Positions 44,087 through 53,058 are shown, counted from the stretch's first letter. The stretch: DNA of 64,000 nt from Streptomyces neyagawaensis (GCF_023516595.1 NZ_JAMGBG010000078.1:80225-144224); one strand, 5' to 3'. Notes: generated from the letters alone by a model not told the origin. Numbers and translations: made by a program.

Positions 44087-45859
44087 CTACTCCACGCCGA
44101 TCAGCAGGAGCGTGCCCTGGTGGCCGCCTCTGTAGACCACCGTGTCCACGCCCAGGTGGGACTCTCGGAGTGTGGTTTCCACGTGGTCGGCGATGTCGGT
44201 GGGAGCCTCGTCGCCCAGGACCAGGGTGACCATTTCGCCGCCGGCTGCGAGCATGCGGTCGACGACCCTGGTCGCGGTCGCGGTGACGTCGTCGCCGATG
44301 ACGGCCACGTCCCCGTCGATGAGGCCGAGGACGTCGCCGGCCTGGCAGATGCCGGCCATGGTCCAGGACTGGCGCTCGGCGATGACGACCTCGGCGTAGC
44401 GCGTGGCGCCCGCCGCGGAGGTCATGGAGACGACGTCCTCGTCGAAGCGGCGGCCCGGCTCGTGCACCGCGAGGGCGGCGATGCCCTGGACGGCCGACCG
44501 GGTCGGGATCAGCGCCACCCGTACGCCCTCGGCGCGGGCCTGTTCCGCCGCCGCGGCCGCCGTGTGGCGCAGATCCGCGTCGTTGGGCAGGAGCACCACC
44601 TCGCGCGCGTGGGCCCGCCGTACGGCCTCCACCAGCTCCCCGCTGGCGGGCGGCTCCCCGGGGCGGACCAGCACCGTGGTCGCGCCCGCCTCCCTGTACA
44701 GCCCCGCCAGGCCCTCCCCCGGCACGACGGCGACGACGGCGCGTTGGGCCCGCTCACGCGGCTGCCGCCCGGCCCCGCCGGCCACGTGCGCGTCCTCGGC
44801 CCCGAAGTGCGTGATCCGGATCCGGTACGGCCGCCCGGCCTCGACGCCCGCTTCCACGGCCGCACCCGCGTCGTCGACGTGCACATGGACGTTCCACAGG
44901 CCGTCCCCGCCGACCACGACGAGCGAGTCGCCCAGCCCGTCCAGCCTGCCGCGCAACCGGGCCACCGCCTCGTCGTCCGCCTCCAGGAGGTAGATCACCT
45001 CGAAGGCGGGCCCCCCGGCCCCGGGCCGGTCGTCGGCGCACACCTCCGGCCCGACGCCCTCCGCGTCACGGACGGCATCGGCACCGTCGACGCCCTCGTC
45101 GCCGGAGCCGATGCCCGCCACGCGCGCGTGCGTGGTCGGGAGGTCGGGCGAAGCGACGGGGGCGGCGTAGGCGTGCGCCCTCGGGGCCTCCCCCGTGAAC
45201 GTCTCCACCAGCGCGGCCAGCACCGCCACCAGGCCGCGTCCGCCCGCGTCCACGACGCCCGCGCGGGCCAGCGCCGCCAGTTGCCCGGGGGTCGCCAGCA
45301 GGGCCGTACCGGCGCCCTCGTAAGCGGCGCGGGCCACCCTGCCGCAGTCGCCCTCCGCTGCCACCACCGCGTCGGCGGCCGCGGAGGCGACCGTGAGGAC
45401 GGTGCCCTCCACGGGGTGCGCGACGGCCTCCCGTGCGGAGTCGGCGGCGTGGCGGAGAGCGAGACGGAGCCCCTGGCCGTCGGTGTGAGAGGCCTCACTG
45501 TCGTCCGCGAGCACCTGGGCCATCCCGCGCAGGAGCTGCGCGAGGATCGTCCCGGAGTTTCCCCGGGCGCCTATGAGCGCGCCGTGCGCCATGGCCCGCG
45601 CGGCCTCGGCGAGCGTGGGATGTCCGGCGGCGGGCGAGCCGGGCGCCGCACCCGTCTCGTGGCCCGCGAACACCGCCTCCACGGCGGCCGCCGCCGACTC
45701 CATCGTCAGGTACAGGTTGGTCCCGGTGTCACCGTCGGCCACCGGGTAGACGTTGATCGCGTCGATCTCCTCGCGGGCCCGCCCCAGGGCGGCCAGCGCG
45801 AGGCCGCACCAGGTGCGCACCGCGAGAGCATCGAAGAATGTCTGCGGCACCTGCGGCAC
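44087..45859 (-). CDS. DhaL-domain kinase-like protein (FakA/YloV family)
   Basis: A 590-residue protein. The N-terminal DhaL (Dak2) domain has INVYPVADGDTGTNLYLT, the Mg-ATP binding signature, plus ARGNSGTILAQLLRG and DAGGRGL. The C-terminal half (about 380-590) is the FakA-type DegV-related part with VHVDDAGAAVEAG, VLLPNDADLR and VDTVVYRGGHQGTLLLIGVE. FakA of Firmicutes phosphorylates fatty acids bound to FakB; the actinobacterial function is not established. The GTG at 45859 is chosen for AGGAGG 5 nt upstream. Its stop codon adjoins the 35-bp array. Confidence 0.85.
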   Translation of the reverse strand: MPQVPQTFFDALAVRTWCGLALAALGRAREEIDAINVYPVADGDTGTNLYLTMESAAAAVEAVFAGHETGAAPGSPAAGHPTLAEAARAMAHGALIGARGNSGTILAQLLRGMAQVLADDSEASHTDGQGLRLALRHAADSAREAVAHPVEGTVLTVASAAADAVVAAEGDCGRVARAAYEGAGTALLATPGQLAALARAGVVDAGGRGLVAVLAALVETFTGEAPRAHAYAAPVASPDLPTTHARVAGIGSGDEGVDGADAVRDAEGVGPEVCADDRPGAGGPAFEVIYLLEADDEAVARLRGRLDGLGDSLVVVGGDGLWNVHVHVDDAGAAVEAGVEAGRPYRIRITHFGAEDAHVAGGAGRQPRERAQRAVVAVVPGEGLAGLYREAGATTVLVRPGEPPASGELVEAVRRAHAREVVLLPNDADLRHTAAAAAEQARAEGVRVALIPTRSAVQGIAALAVHEPGRRFDEDVVSMTSAAGATRYAEVVIAERQSWTMAGICQAGDVLGLIDGDVAVIGDDVTATATRVVDRMLAAGGEMVTLVLGDEAPTDIADHVETTLRESHLGVDTVVYRGGHQGTLLLIGVE

Positions 45860-46082
45860 CTGCGCCTCCTTGAGCTGCTTGGCTGCTGGACGGGCGCCGG
45901 GGGAACGCCGCACGCCGCACGCAGCGTAGACCCGCAGCCGTGACCGCCGGTAAGAGGGCCGGGGCGAGGCCCCGACCAGCCATGGTAGTTTCGTTGTACG
46001 GACGCAGTCGTTGTATGCTGCTCCGGTTGCCCGATCCAGATCACCGATCCAGACCGGGCCTTCCCCCTGGCAACGCCACTCG

Positions 46083-46123
46083 GATCCCGGTCTCGGGATC
46101 ATGATCCCGGCATGCCGGGATCA
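46083..46123 (+). promoter_or_regulatory. rpmB leader with four-segment alternating hairpins
   Basis: In the rpmB leader, GATCCCG (46083-46089), CGGGATC (46094-46100), and the perfect 22-bp palindrome TGATCCCGGCATGCCGGGATCA (46102-46123) follow each other. The first and third segments are identical and so are the second and fourth, so mutually exclusive pairings are possible. A plausible promoter (-10 TATGCT at 46014-46019, with TCGTTG 17 nt upstream) lies before it. The GTG start is 35 nt after the palindrome. Confidence 0.45.
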
Positions 46124-46157
46124 ACCGTAAGTGCATCTGAAGTCTTTGGAGTGACCC

Positions 46158-46343
46158 GTGGCTGCCAACTGCGACGTCTGCGGCAAGGGGCCGGGCTTCG
46201 GCAACAACATCTCGCACTCGCACCGCCGTACGTCCCGCCGCTGGAACCCGAACATCCAGCGTGTGCGTACCGTGGTGGGCGGGACGCCGAAGCGCGTGAA
46301 CGCTTGCACCTCGTGCATCAAGGCCGGCAAGGTCTCGCGCTGA
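46158..46343 (+). CDS. rpmB: 50S ribosomal protein L28 (bL28)
   Basis: A 61-residue L28 starting at a GTG (MAANCDVCGKGPGFGNNISHS). Cys5 and Cys8 near the start and Cys50 and Cys53 near the end keep the zinc-binding form. The family motif NISHSHRRTSRRWNPNIQ is intact. GGAG lies 6 nt before the start. It is divergent from the FakA-like gene, the normal arrangement in streptomycetes, and has a strong terminator 42 nt after the stop. Confidence 0.96.
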   Translation: MAANCDVCGKGPGFGNNISHSHRRTSRRWNPNIQRVRTVVGGTPKRVNACTSCIKAGKVSR

Positions 46344-46384
46344 CGCTCAGCTAGCGCGCGGCCACCTGCTGGTTCGCTGCACAG

Positions 46385-46415
46385 AGCCGGTCCACCGACG
46401 GTGGGCCGGCTTTTT
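46385..46415 (+). terminator. Intrinsic terminator of rpmB
   Basis: AGCCGGTCCACC and GGTGGGCCGGCT form a 12-bp stem (one G-T pair) with a GAC loop, followed by TTTTT. This is one of the few textbook U-tract terminators in the window. Confidence 0.92.
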
Positions 46416-46590
46416 GCCGTGCCCACCCGCGTGACCAGCCCTTCTCCCGTGGCCCGTCCTTCTCCGTGGCCCGTCCTTCTCGCGTACACGCCCCAGCGGC
46501 AGGTGGCCGGTCCTCAGGCGTATCAGCTGCTCGCGACCCGGCCGATGCCAGCTCCCTCCCCCGGACCCGCCGAAGGGTTAGCCACCGGCG

Positions 46591-47409
46591 TCAGACCACC
46601 GGGCCACCCCGCGTGAGCGCCCACCCGTGATCCAGCGGCCCGATGCCGCCGCCGAGGGCGAACCCGGCGGCGATCGCCCCGGTGACGTACTCCTTGGCCG
46701 CCGCCACCGCCTCCGGCACGGTCAGCCCCTGCGCGAGACGCGCGGCGATCGCGGAGGCCAGCGTGCAGCCCGTGCCGTGCGTGTGCCGGTTGTCGTACCT
46801 CGGCGCCCGCAGCCAGTGCTCCTCGGAGCCGTCGGTGAGCAGGTCGACGGCGTCCCCCGAGAGGTGCCCGCCCTTGATCACCACCCACCGTGGCCCGTAC
46901 GCCAGCACGGCCTTTGCGGCCTCACGCATCCCGGCCTCCGACTCGACGCGCACCCCGGTGAGTTGGGCGACCTCGTCGAGGTTGGGGGTGGCTACGGTCG
47001 CCGTGGGCAGCAGCCGCTCCCGGACGGAGTCCAGGGCCGTCGCGGCGAGCAGCGGATCGCCGTGCTTGGAGACGCCGACCGGGTCGACGACCACGGGCGC
47101 GTCCGTGGCGGCGAGCAACTCGGCGACAGCATCGACGAGTTCGGCGGAGGCGAGCATGCCGGTCTTGACGGCCTCGACGCCGATGTCGTCGACGACACTG
47201 CGGTACTGGGCGCGGACGGCCTCCACCGGCAGCTCCCAAGCGCCCTGCACGCCGAGGGAGTTCTGCGCGGTGACCGCCGTGACGACGCTCATGCCGTGCA
47301 CACCGAGCGCCAGCATGGTCTTGAGATCGGCCTGGATACCGGCCCCGCCCCCGGAGTCGGAGCCGGCGACCGTGAGCACCCTGGGCGGCGCGCCCGGTGA
47401 CCCGGTCAC
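46591..47409 (-). CDS. thiD: Hydroxymethylpyrimidine (phosphate) kinase ThiD
   Basis: A 272-residue ribokinase-fold enzyme of thiamine synthesis. Motifs: VLTVAGSDSGGGAGIQADLKTM at the N-terminus, TAQNSLGVQG, DPVGVSKHGDPLL, VIKGGH and HTHGTGCTLASAIAARLA with the catalytic Asp-equivalent region GTGC. The GTG at 47409 overlaps the thiL stop (GTGA), so thiL-thiD are coupled. No TPP riboswitch was recognised upstream of thiL. Confidence 0.93.
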   Translation of the reverse strand: MTGSPGAPPRVLTVAGSDSGGGAGIQADLKTMLALGVHGMSVVTAVTAQNSLGVQGAWELPVEAVRAQYRSVVDDIGVEAVKTGMLASAELVDAVAELLAATDAPVVVDPVGVSKHGDPLLAATALDSVRERLLPTATVATPNLDEVAQLTGVRVESEAGMREAAKAVLAYGPRWVVIKGGHLSGDAVDLLTDGSEEHWLRAPRYDNRHTHGTGCTLASAIAARLAQGLTVPEAVAAAKEYVTGAIAAGFALGGGIGPLDHGWALTRGGPVV

Positions 47410-48371
47410 GACTCTATGTCCGCGAAGTGGTCCCAGCCGCCCTTGCTGGTCCAGGGCGCCCCGTCCACGGTGACCTGCGGCAGCGCCGACGGGTTGAGGA
47501 CCTCGCCGATCACCTTCCAGCGGGCCGGCAGCTTCACGTCCGGGGGGAACGTCGCCACGATGGCGTGGTCCTCGCCGCCGGTGAGCACCCACTGGATGGG
47601 GTCGACGCCGACGGCCTGCCCGATGTCGTTCATCTGGGACGGGATGTCGATCGCGCCGGAGCGGATGTCGATCCGGCAGCTGCTGGCCTCGGCGATATGC
47701 CCGAGGTCCGCGATCAGCCCGTCGCTCACGTCGCACATCGCGGTCGCGCCCAGGTCGGCGGCGGCGGGACCCGCGTGGTACGGCGGCTCGGGGCGCCGGT
47801 GGGCCTCCACGAAGGCGCGCGGCGAGCGGAAGCCGCGGGAGAGGACCGCGTGCCCGGCGGCGGACCAGCCGAGCCAGCCGGTGACGGCCACGACATCGCC
47901 GGGCTGCGCCCCGCCCCTGGTCACGGGCTCGTGATTGCGGAGATCACCGAGCGCGGTGATGGAGATCATGATGGTGTCGCCGCGGACGACGTCCCCGCCC
48001 ACGACGGCCGCCCCGGCGACCTGGCATTCGTCGCGCAGGCCGTCCATCAGCTCGGTCGCCCAGGTCACCGGGAGGTCGACCGGCGCGACCAGGCCGAGGA
48101 GCAGCGCGGTGGGCACGGCGCCCATGGCGGCGATGTCCGCGAGGTTCTGGGCGGCCGCCTTGCGCCCGACGTCGTACGCCGTGGACCAGTCGCGGCGAAA
48201 GTGCCGCCCCTCCAGCAGGAGGTCGGTGCTCGCCACGACCCGGCGGTCCGGCGCGGCCACCACAGCGGCGTCGTCGCCGGGGCCGACCCGGACCGCCGGG
48301 GTGGTGGTGAGCCGGGAGGTGAGCTCCCTGATGAGCCCGAACTCCCCCAGCTCTCCCACGGTGCCCTTCAT
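47406..48371 (-). CDS. thiL: Thiamine-monophosphate kinase ThiL
   Basis: A 321-residue kinase making thiamine diphosphate from the monophosphate. The start MKGTVGELGEFGLIRELTSRL is conserved. VGPGDDAAVV and STDLLLEGRHF bind Mg-ATP, and AQNLADIAAMGA and CDVSDGLIADLGHIAEAS complete the AIRS-like family signature. It is the first gene of the thiL-thiD pair, divergent from the Lrp-like gene. Confidence 0.95.
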   Translation of the reverse strand: MKGTVGELGEFGLIRELTSRLTTTPAVRVGPGDDAAVVAAPDRRVVASTDLLLEGRHFRRDWSTAYDVGRKAAAQNLADIAAMGAVPTALLLGLVAPVDLPVTWATELMDGLRDECQVAGAAVVGGDVVRGDTIMISITALGDLRNHEPVTRGGAQPGDVVAVTGWLGWSAAGHAVLSRGFRSPRAFVEAHRRPEPPYHAGPAAADLGATAMCDVSDGLIADLGHIAEASSCRIDIRSGAIDIPSQMNDIGQAVGVDPIQWVLTGGEDHAIVATFPPDVKLPARWKVIGEVLNPSALPQVTVDGAPWTSKGGWDHFADIES

Positions 48372-48589
48372 CGTCGTATCGCCCCTTCTTGTGCCGCTTC
48401 CAGTGTCACTCGCGCCCGGTCGCGAGCGGTCCTCGCCCTCGGTACGGTCGAATCGACCGTCAACTTCCGCGCCCCCCGCGCCCCGGTGTGCGCGGCGCGG
48501 CATGTGCGGGTCTCCCCGCGACGCGCGACTACGCGATACCGTGGCGTTCCTTTTCCCCACATGATCCTCGTGGCCGCCCTGGAGGTTCC

Positions 48590-48823
48590 GTGGTACAGGC
48601 GTACATCCTGATCCAGACGGAGGTCGGCAAAGCGTCGACCGTCGCCGACACGATCAGCAAGATCCCTGGGGTCATCCAGGCCGAGGACGTGACGGGTCCC
48701 TATGACGTCATCGTCCGCGCCCAGGCCGACACCGTGGATGATCTCGGTCGGCTGGTGGTCGCCAAAGTCCAGCAAGTGGACGGCATCACCCGCACGCTGA
48801 CCTGCCCGGTCGTGCACCTGTAG
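48590..48823 (+). CDS. Stand-alone Lrp/AsnC ligand-binding (RAM) domain protein
   Basis: A 77-residue protein starting (GTG) VQAYILIQTEVGKASTVADT, with GGAGG just upstream. It consists only of the alpha-beta RAM domain (IPGVIQAEDVTGPYDVIVRAQ, GRLVVAKVQQVDGITRTLTCPVV) and lacks a DNA-binding helix-turn-helix. Such proteins form dimers or decamers and may sense amino acids or regulate partner Lrp proteins. The position beside thiL is conserved in streptomycetes from memory. Confidence 0.88.
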   Translation: MVQAYILIQTEVGKASTVADTISKIPGVIQAEDVTGPYDVIVRAQADTVDDLGRLVVAKVQQVDGITRTLTCPVVHL

Positions 48824-48845
48824 CCCCCGTCTGCCCTCGGCCGGT

Positions 48846-49139
48846 GTGCTCCTCGCGGCACCGGCGCTCCGTTGTCTCGGGCTGCCCGTCCCGGTCGTTT
48901 CGTTGATCGCCGTCGCGGGCTGCTCCTCAGCAGACGACGGCGGATCAACGGCGGTTCCCGGAACGGACGCGACCGTCACGAAGCTGTGCCGGAACCTGGA
49001 CGGGGCGTCGCCGCGGAAGGTGGACGGTCTCGGCCGCCGGGACCCCGAGCCCGCCCCGCCGCTGACGGCGGGCCGGGGCAGCCCGGCGATCATACTGCGC
49101 CGCGGTGTTCACCGGCCGCCCTGGACGCGTACCCGCGAT
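48846..49139 (+). pseudogene. Truncated DUF3515 lipoprotein gene remnant
   Basis: A GTG at 48846 opens a frame with a lipoprotein-like start (LPVPVVSLIAVAGCSSADDG) and then TVTKLCRNLDGASPRKVDGL, DPEPAPPLTAGRGSPAIILR, which resembles DUF3515 lipoproteins remembered from this locus. After RRGVHRPP the similarity stops; the usual RCGV cysteine is Arg, and the remaining third (about 60-80 residues) is missing. The frame continues through a terminator hairpin into ddlA antisense sequence up to 49301, which is not meaningful. It is probably a deletion-derived pseudogene, though a short functional lipoprotein cannot be excluded. Confidence 0.6.
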
Positions 49140-49173
49140 CAAGGGGGCGACCCCCTGGGGGATCGCCCCCTTG
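49140..49173. terminator. Terminator of ddlA
   Basis: CAAGGGGGCGA at 49140-49150 pairs with TCGCCCCCTTG at 49163-49173, and the intervening CCCCCTGGGGG adds an inner stem. It lies just after the ddlA stop on the minus strand and at the broken end of the DUF3515 remnant. Confidence 0.8.
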
Positions 49174-49188
49174 GGGGTGCCGTGTGCG

Positions 49189-50346
49189 TCAGCGAAGGCC
49201 GGTCGGCCTGCGCAGTGCCGCCTGGATCAGGCGGTCCACCAGCTCCGGGTACGCGATGCCGCTCGCCTGCCACATCGCCGGGTACATCGAGATCGGCGTG
49301 AATCCGGGGAGCGTGTTGATCTCGTTGATGACGAAGTGGCCGTCCTCCGTGAGGAAGAAGTCCGCGCGGACCAGGCCCTCGCAGGAGGCGGCCTCGAAGG
49401 CGTCGACGGCGAGGCGCCGGACCTCGGCGGTCTCCTCCTCCGTCAGCGGCGCCGGGACGATACCCGGCGTCGAGTCGATGTACTTGGCCTCGAAGTCGTA
49501 GTACGCGTGGGTCTCGGGCGGCGGGATCTCGGCGGGCACGGAGGCGCGGGGGCCGTCCTCGAACTCCAGGACGCCGCACTCGATCTCGCGGCCCCGCAGC
49601 GCGGCCTCGACGAGGATCTTCGGGTCGTGGCTCTGGGCCTCCGCGATCGCCTCGTCCAGGCCGGCCAGGTCGTCGACCTTGGTGATACCGATCGAGGAGC
49701 CCGCGCGGGCCGGCTTCACGAAGAGCGGCCAGCCGTGCTCACCGGCGAAGTCGACGATCTTCTTGCGGGCGGCGGACTCGTCGAGCTGCCACTCGCGCGG
49801 CCGGATCACCACGTACGGGCCGACCCGCAGCCCGAAGGAGGTGAACACCCGCTTCATGTACTCCTTGTCCTGGCCGACGGCCGAGGCGAGGACGCCCGAG
49901 CCGACGTACGGGACGCCGGACAGCTCCAGCAGCCCCTGGAGGGTGCCGTCCTCGCCGTACGGGCCGTGCAGGACGGGGAAGACGACGTCGACCTCGCCGA
50001 GCGCCTTGGGCACCGAACCGGGCTCGCTGTAGACGACCTCGCGGTTGGCCGGGTCGACGGGGAGCACCACGCCGCCCTCCTGGGACTCGGCGAGTTCCTC
50101 GACGGTCGGCGTGCGGCGGTCGGTGATCGCCATGCGCTCCGGCTCGTCGGCGGTGAGCGCCCAACGGCCGTCCCGGGTGATGCCGATCGGCAGGACGTCG
50201 TACTTCGTCCGGTCGATGGCACGCAGGACAGCGCCGGCCGTGACCACGGAGATCCCGTGTTCCGAGCTGCGGCCGCCGAAGACGACGGCCACGCGCGGCT
50301 TGCGGGACGGCTGCTCAGGGCTCTGGGGGAGGTTCTCGGTGCTCAT
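49189..50346 (-). CDS. ddlA: D-alanine--D-alanine ligase
   Basis: A 385-residue ATP-grasp ligase of peptidoglycan synthesis. N-terminal RVAVVFGGRSSEHGISV, PVLHGPYGEDGTLQGLLEL, the ATP-grasp KPARAGSSIGITKV, and the C-terminal VINEINTLPGFTPISMYP are all present. A Tyr rather than Phe precedes the GS-type pocket region, as in D-Ala-selective enzymes (VPYVGSGVLAS), so vancomycin-type D-Ala-D-Lac activity is not suggested. It follows gpsA by 59 bp in the plsC-gpsA-ddlA cluster. Confidence 0.95.
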   Translation of the reverse strand: MSTENLPQSPEQPSRKPRVAVVFGGRSSEHGISVVTAGAVLRAIDRTKYDVLPIGITRDGRWALTADEPERMAITDRRTPTVEELAESQEGGVVLPVDPANREVVYSEPGSVPKALGEVDVVFPVLHGPYGEDGTLQGLLELSGVPYVGSGVLASAVGQDKEYMKRVFTSFGLRVGPYVVIRPREWQLDESAARKKIVDFAGEHGWPLFVKPARAGSSIGITKVDDLAGLDEAIAEAQSHDPKILVEAALRGREIECGVLEFEDGPRASVPAEIPPPETHAYYDFEAKYIDSTPGIVPAPLTEEETAEVRRLAVDAFEAASCEGLVRADFFLTEDGHFVINEINTLPGFTPISMYPAMWQASGIAYPELVDRLIQAALRRPTGLR

Positions 50347-50405
50347 ATCGCGATGAGAGTACCCGTTGGTAGTGCGGCCGTCAGCGCCCGCAGGGCCGGT
50401 ATCGC

Positions 50406-51416
50406 TCAGCGTCGCTCCGACTTGGCGGAGCGCGACATCAGCTCCTTGAGGGCGACCACGGGCGGCTTGCCCTCGTGCACGATGTCGACGACCGTCTCCG
50501 TGATGGGCATGTCGACGCCGTGCCGGCGCGCCAAGTCGGCCACGGACTCACAGGACTTGACGCCCTCCGCGGTCTGCTTGGTGACCGCGATGGTCTCCTG
50601 GAGGGTCATGCCCTTGCCGAGGTTGGTGCCGAAGGTGTGGTTGCGGGAGAGCGGCGAGGAGCAGGTCGCCACCAGGTCGCCGAGGCCCGCGAGCCCGGAG
50701 AAGGTCAGCGGATCGGCGCCCATGGCCAGGCCCAGTCGGGTGGTCTCGGCGAGGCCGCGGGTGATCAGCGACCCCTTGGCGTTGTCGCCGAGGCCCATGC
50801 CGTCCGCGATGCCGACGGCGAGGCCGATGACGTTCTTGACGGCACCGCCCAGTTCGCAGCCGACGACGTCGGTGTTGGTGTACGGACGGAAGTACGGGGT
50901 GTGGCAGGCGGCCTGGAGCCGCTGCGCGACGGCCTCGTCGGTGCAGGCGACCACGGAGGCGGCCGGCATGCGGGAAGCGATCTCCCGTGCCAGATTGGGG
51001 CCGGTGACGACGGCGATCCGGTCCTGCCCGACCTTGGCGACGTCCTCGATGACCTCGCTCATCCGCATGGCGGAACCGAGTTCGACGCCCTTCATGAGCG
51101 AGACGAGGACGGTGTCGGGCGCCAGCAGCGGCACCCATTCGGCGAGGTTGGCGCGCAACGTCTGGGAGGGGACGGACAGCACGGTGAAGTCGGCGCCGGC
51201 GGCGGCCTCGGCCGGGTCCGTGGTGGCGCGCACGTTCCGCGGGAGCTCCAGGCCCGGCAGATAGTCCACGTTGGTCCGGGTGGAGTTGATGGCGTCCGCG
51301 ACCTCCGGGCGGCGCGCCCACAGCGTGACCTCGCACCCCGCGTCGGCGAGCACCATGCCGAAGGCCGTGCCCCATGAACCGGCGCTGAACACGGCCGCCT
51401 TGACCGGCTTGCTCAC
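50406..51416 (-). CDS. gpsA: Glycerol-3-phosphate dehydrogenase [NAD(P)+]
   Basis: A 336-residue cytosolic enzyme making sn-glycerol-3-phosphate for phospholipids. The N-terminal Rossmann motif is FSAGSWGTAFGMVLADAG; VLVSLMKGVE, VTGPNLAREIA and ELGGAVKNVIGLAVGIADG (catalytic Lys) follow; GLGDLVATCSS is near the C-terminus. The first glycine of the usual GxGxWG is Ser-Ala here (FSAGSWG), a small variation. The GTG at 51416 overlaps the plsC stop (GTGA). Confidence 0.95.
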   Translation of the reverse strand: MSKPVKAAVFSAGSWGTAFGMVLADAGCEVTLWARRPEVADAINSTRTNVDYLPGLELPRNVRATTDPAEAAAGADFTVLSVPSQTLRANLAEWVPLLAPDTVLVSLMKGVELGSAMRMSEVIEDVAKVGQDRIAVVTGPNLAREIASRMPAASVVACTDEAVAQRLQAACHTPYFRPYTNTDVVGCELGGAVKNVIGLAVGIADGMGLGDNAKGSLITRGLAETTRLGLAMGADPLTFSGLAGLGDLVATCSSPLSRNHTFGTNLGKGMTLQETIAVTKQTAEGVKSCESVADLARRHGVDMPITETVVDIVHEGKPPVVALKELMSRSAKSERR

Positions 51417-52225
51417 TTGCCCTGCCCCTCTTCCTGTGGTTCCTGTTCCCGCAGGGCTCCATTGTGCTGACCGGGCCGCTGGTGCTCGACCGCCGCCGCG
51501 GTCCGGCGCCGCTGCTCGATGCGCTCCCGCTTCGGGTCGTAGGGCGTCTCGGGCGCCTTCTCGCCGCGGATCTCCTCCAGCTGGCGGGTGATGGCGGCCA
51601 TGATGACCTCCGTGGCGTCCTTCAGCAGGTCGGGGGTCATCTCCTTGTCGTAGAAGCGGGAGAGGTCGACGGGCGGGCCCGCGAGCACGTGGTGCGTCTT
51701 GCGCGGCAGGAGGTGGGGCTTCTTGGCGTAGGGCGGCAGCAGCTCGTTGGCGCCCCACTGCGCCACGGGGATCACCGGGCACTTGGTCTGGAGGGCTACC
51801 CGCGCGGCGCCGGTCTTGCCGGTCATGGGCCACTGGTCGGGGTCCCGGGTGATGGTGCCCTCCGGGTAGAAGGCGACGCACTCGCCGCGCTCCACGGCGT
51901 CGATCGCGGCGCGGAAGGCGCTCAGCGCGTCCGTGGTCTCGCGGTAGACGGGGATCTGTCCGGTGCCGCGCATCGCGGCGCCCACGAATCCCTTCTTGAA
52001 AAGACCGCTCTTCGCGAGGAATCGCGGAACGCGGCCGCTGTTGTACTGAAAGTGCGCGTACGCGAAGGGGTCCACATGCGAATTGTGGTTCACCGCGGTG
52101 ATAAATCCGCCGTCGGCTGGAATGTTCTCCATTCCGCGCCAGTCCCGCTTGATCAGAATCACCAGCGGCGGTTTGCACAGGACCGCGGCGAAGCGGTACC
52201 AGAAGCCGATTCTGCGGCGGGACAC
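51413..52225 (-). CDS. plsC: 1-acyl-sn-glycerol-3-phosphate acyltransferase (PlsC family)
   Basis: A 270-residue acyltransferase. The catalytic motif NHNSHVD (His47, Asp52) and FYPEGTIT substrate motif are intact, plus CPVIPVAQWGANELLPP. The last 45 residues are charged and Gln/Arg-rich, probably cytoplasmic and disordered. The GTG at 52225 has AGGAAGG 7 nt upstream. Together with gpsA it supplies phosphatidic acid precursors. Confidence 0.92.
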   Translation of the reverse strand: MSRRRIGFWYRFAAVLCKPPLVILIKRDWRGMENIPADGGFITAVNHNSHVDPFAYAHFQYNSGRVPRFLAKSGLFKKGFVGAAMRGTGQIPVYRETTDALSAFRAAIDAVERGECVAFYPEGTITRDPDQWPMTGKTGAARVALQTKCPVIPVAQWGANELLPPYAKKPHLLPRKTHHVLAGPPVDLSRFYDKEMTPDLLKDATEVIMAAITRQLEEIRGEKAPETPYDPKRERIEQRRRTAAAVEHQRPGQHNGALREQEPQEEGQGK

Positions 52226-52395
52226 TCGGACACCTTCCTCTAGGGGGCCAGGGGGGCCAGGGGGCTCCTCGCCCGGGGAGCCGCACAAGTGTCGCCCCGG
52301 ACCGCCGGTCTGTCGAGAACACCGTACGCCCCACCCTGCGGACTTCCATTGCCCCCAGGTGACAATGGCGGCGACAAGAGAGGGACGGAACACCC

Positions 52396-53058
52396 GTGCA
52401 GTGGACCCTGGCCGTACCCCTGAAACCCTTGGCGCGGGCCAAGAGCAGGCTCTCGGACACCGCCGACGACGGCGTGCGCCCCGGCCTGGCCCTCGCCTTC
52501 GCGCAGGACACGGTGGCCGCGGCGCTGGCCTGTGCGGCGGTGCACGATGTGGTGGTCGTCACCAACGATCCGCTGGCCGGGCGGGAACTGGCGGCGCTCG
52601 GCGCCCGGATCGTCCCCGACGATCCCGCGGCCGATCCGGCGGCCGACCCGGCGGACGGTCTGAACGCGGCGCTGCGGCACGCGGCGGCCCTCGCGCGCGC
52701 CGCCCGGCCGGGCGCCCCGGTGGCCACGCTGAACGCCGATCTGCCGGCGCTGCGCCCGGACGAACTCGCCCGCGTCCTGGGCGCCGCCGCCGCGTTCCCG
52801 CGGGCGTTCCTCGCGGACGCCGCCGGCACCGGGACCACACTGCTCGCCGCCGCTCCCGGCCGGGCGCTGCGCCCGGTGTTCGGCCCCGGCTCCCGGCTCG
52901 GCCACCGCCGCTCCGGCGCCGTGGAACTCGTCCTCGACGACGTCGACTCGGTACGCCAGGACGTCGACACCGGGGACGACCTGCGGGCCGCCCTCTGTCT
53001 CGGCGTGGGCCCCCGTACGGCCGCCGCGGCCGCGCGCCTGCTGATACCCGGCCAGTAG
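52396..53058 (+). CDS. cofC: 2-phospho-L-lactate / phosphoenolpyruvate guanylyltransferase CofC (FbiD)
   Basis: A 220-residue nucleotidyltransferase of coenzyme F420 synthesis. The start QWTLAVPLKPLARAKSRL holds the GTP-binding LKPLxxAKSRL motif. TNDPLAGRELAALGARIVPDDP, NADLPAL and DVDTGDDL follow, as in CofC. In actinobacteria the substrate is phosphoenolpyruvate (FbiD). A GTG start at 52396 is used. It is divergent from plsC. Confidence 0.92.
   Translation: MQWTLAVPLKPLARAKSRLSDTADDGVRPGLALAFAQDTVAAALACAAVHDVVVVTNDPLAGRELAALGARIVPDDPAADPAADPADGLNAALRHAAALARAARPGAPVATLNADLPALRPDELARVLGAAAAFPRAFLADAAGTGTTLLAAAPGRALRPVFGPGSRLGHRRSGAVELVLDDVDSVRQDVDTGDDLRAALCLGVGPRTAAAAARLLIPGQ

Noticed and set aside
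47406..48589. TPP riboswitch in front of thiL-thiD
   Set aside because: No THI-box-like conserved segments were seen in the 218-bp gap upstream of thiL.
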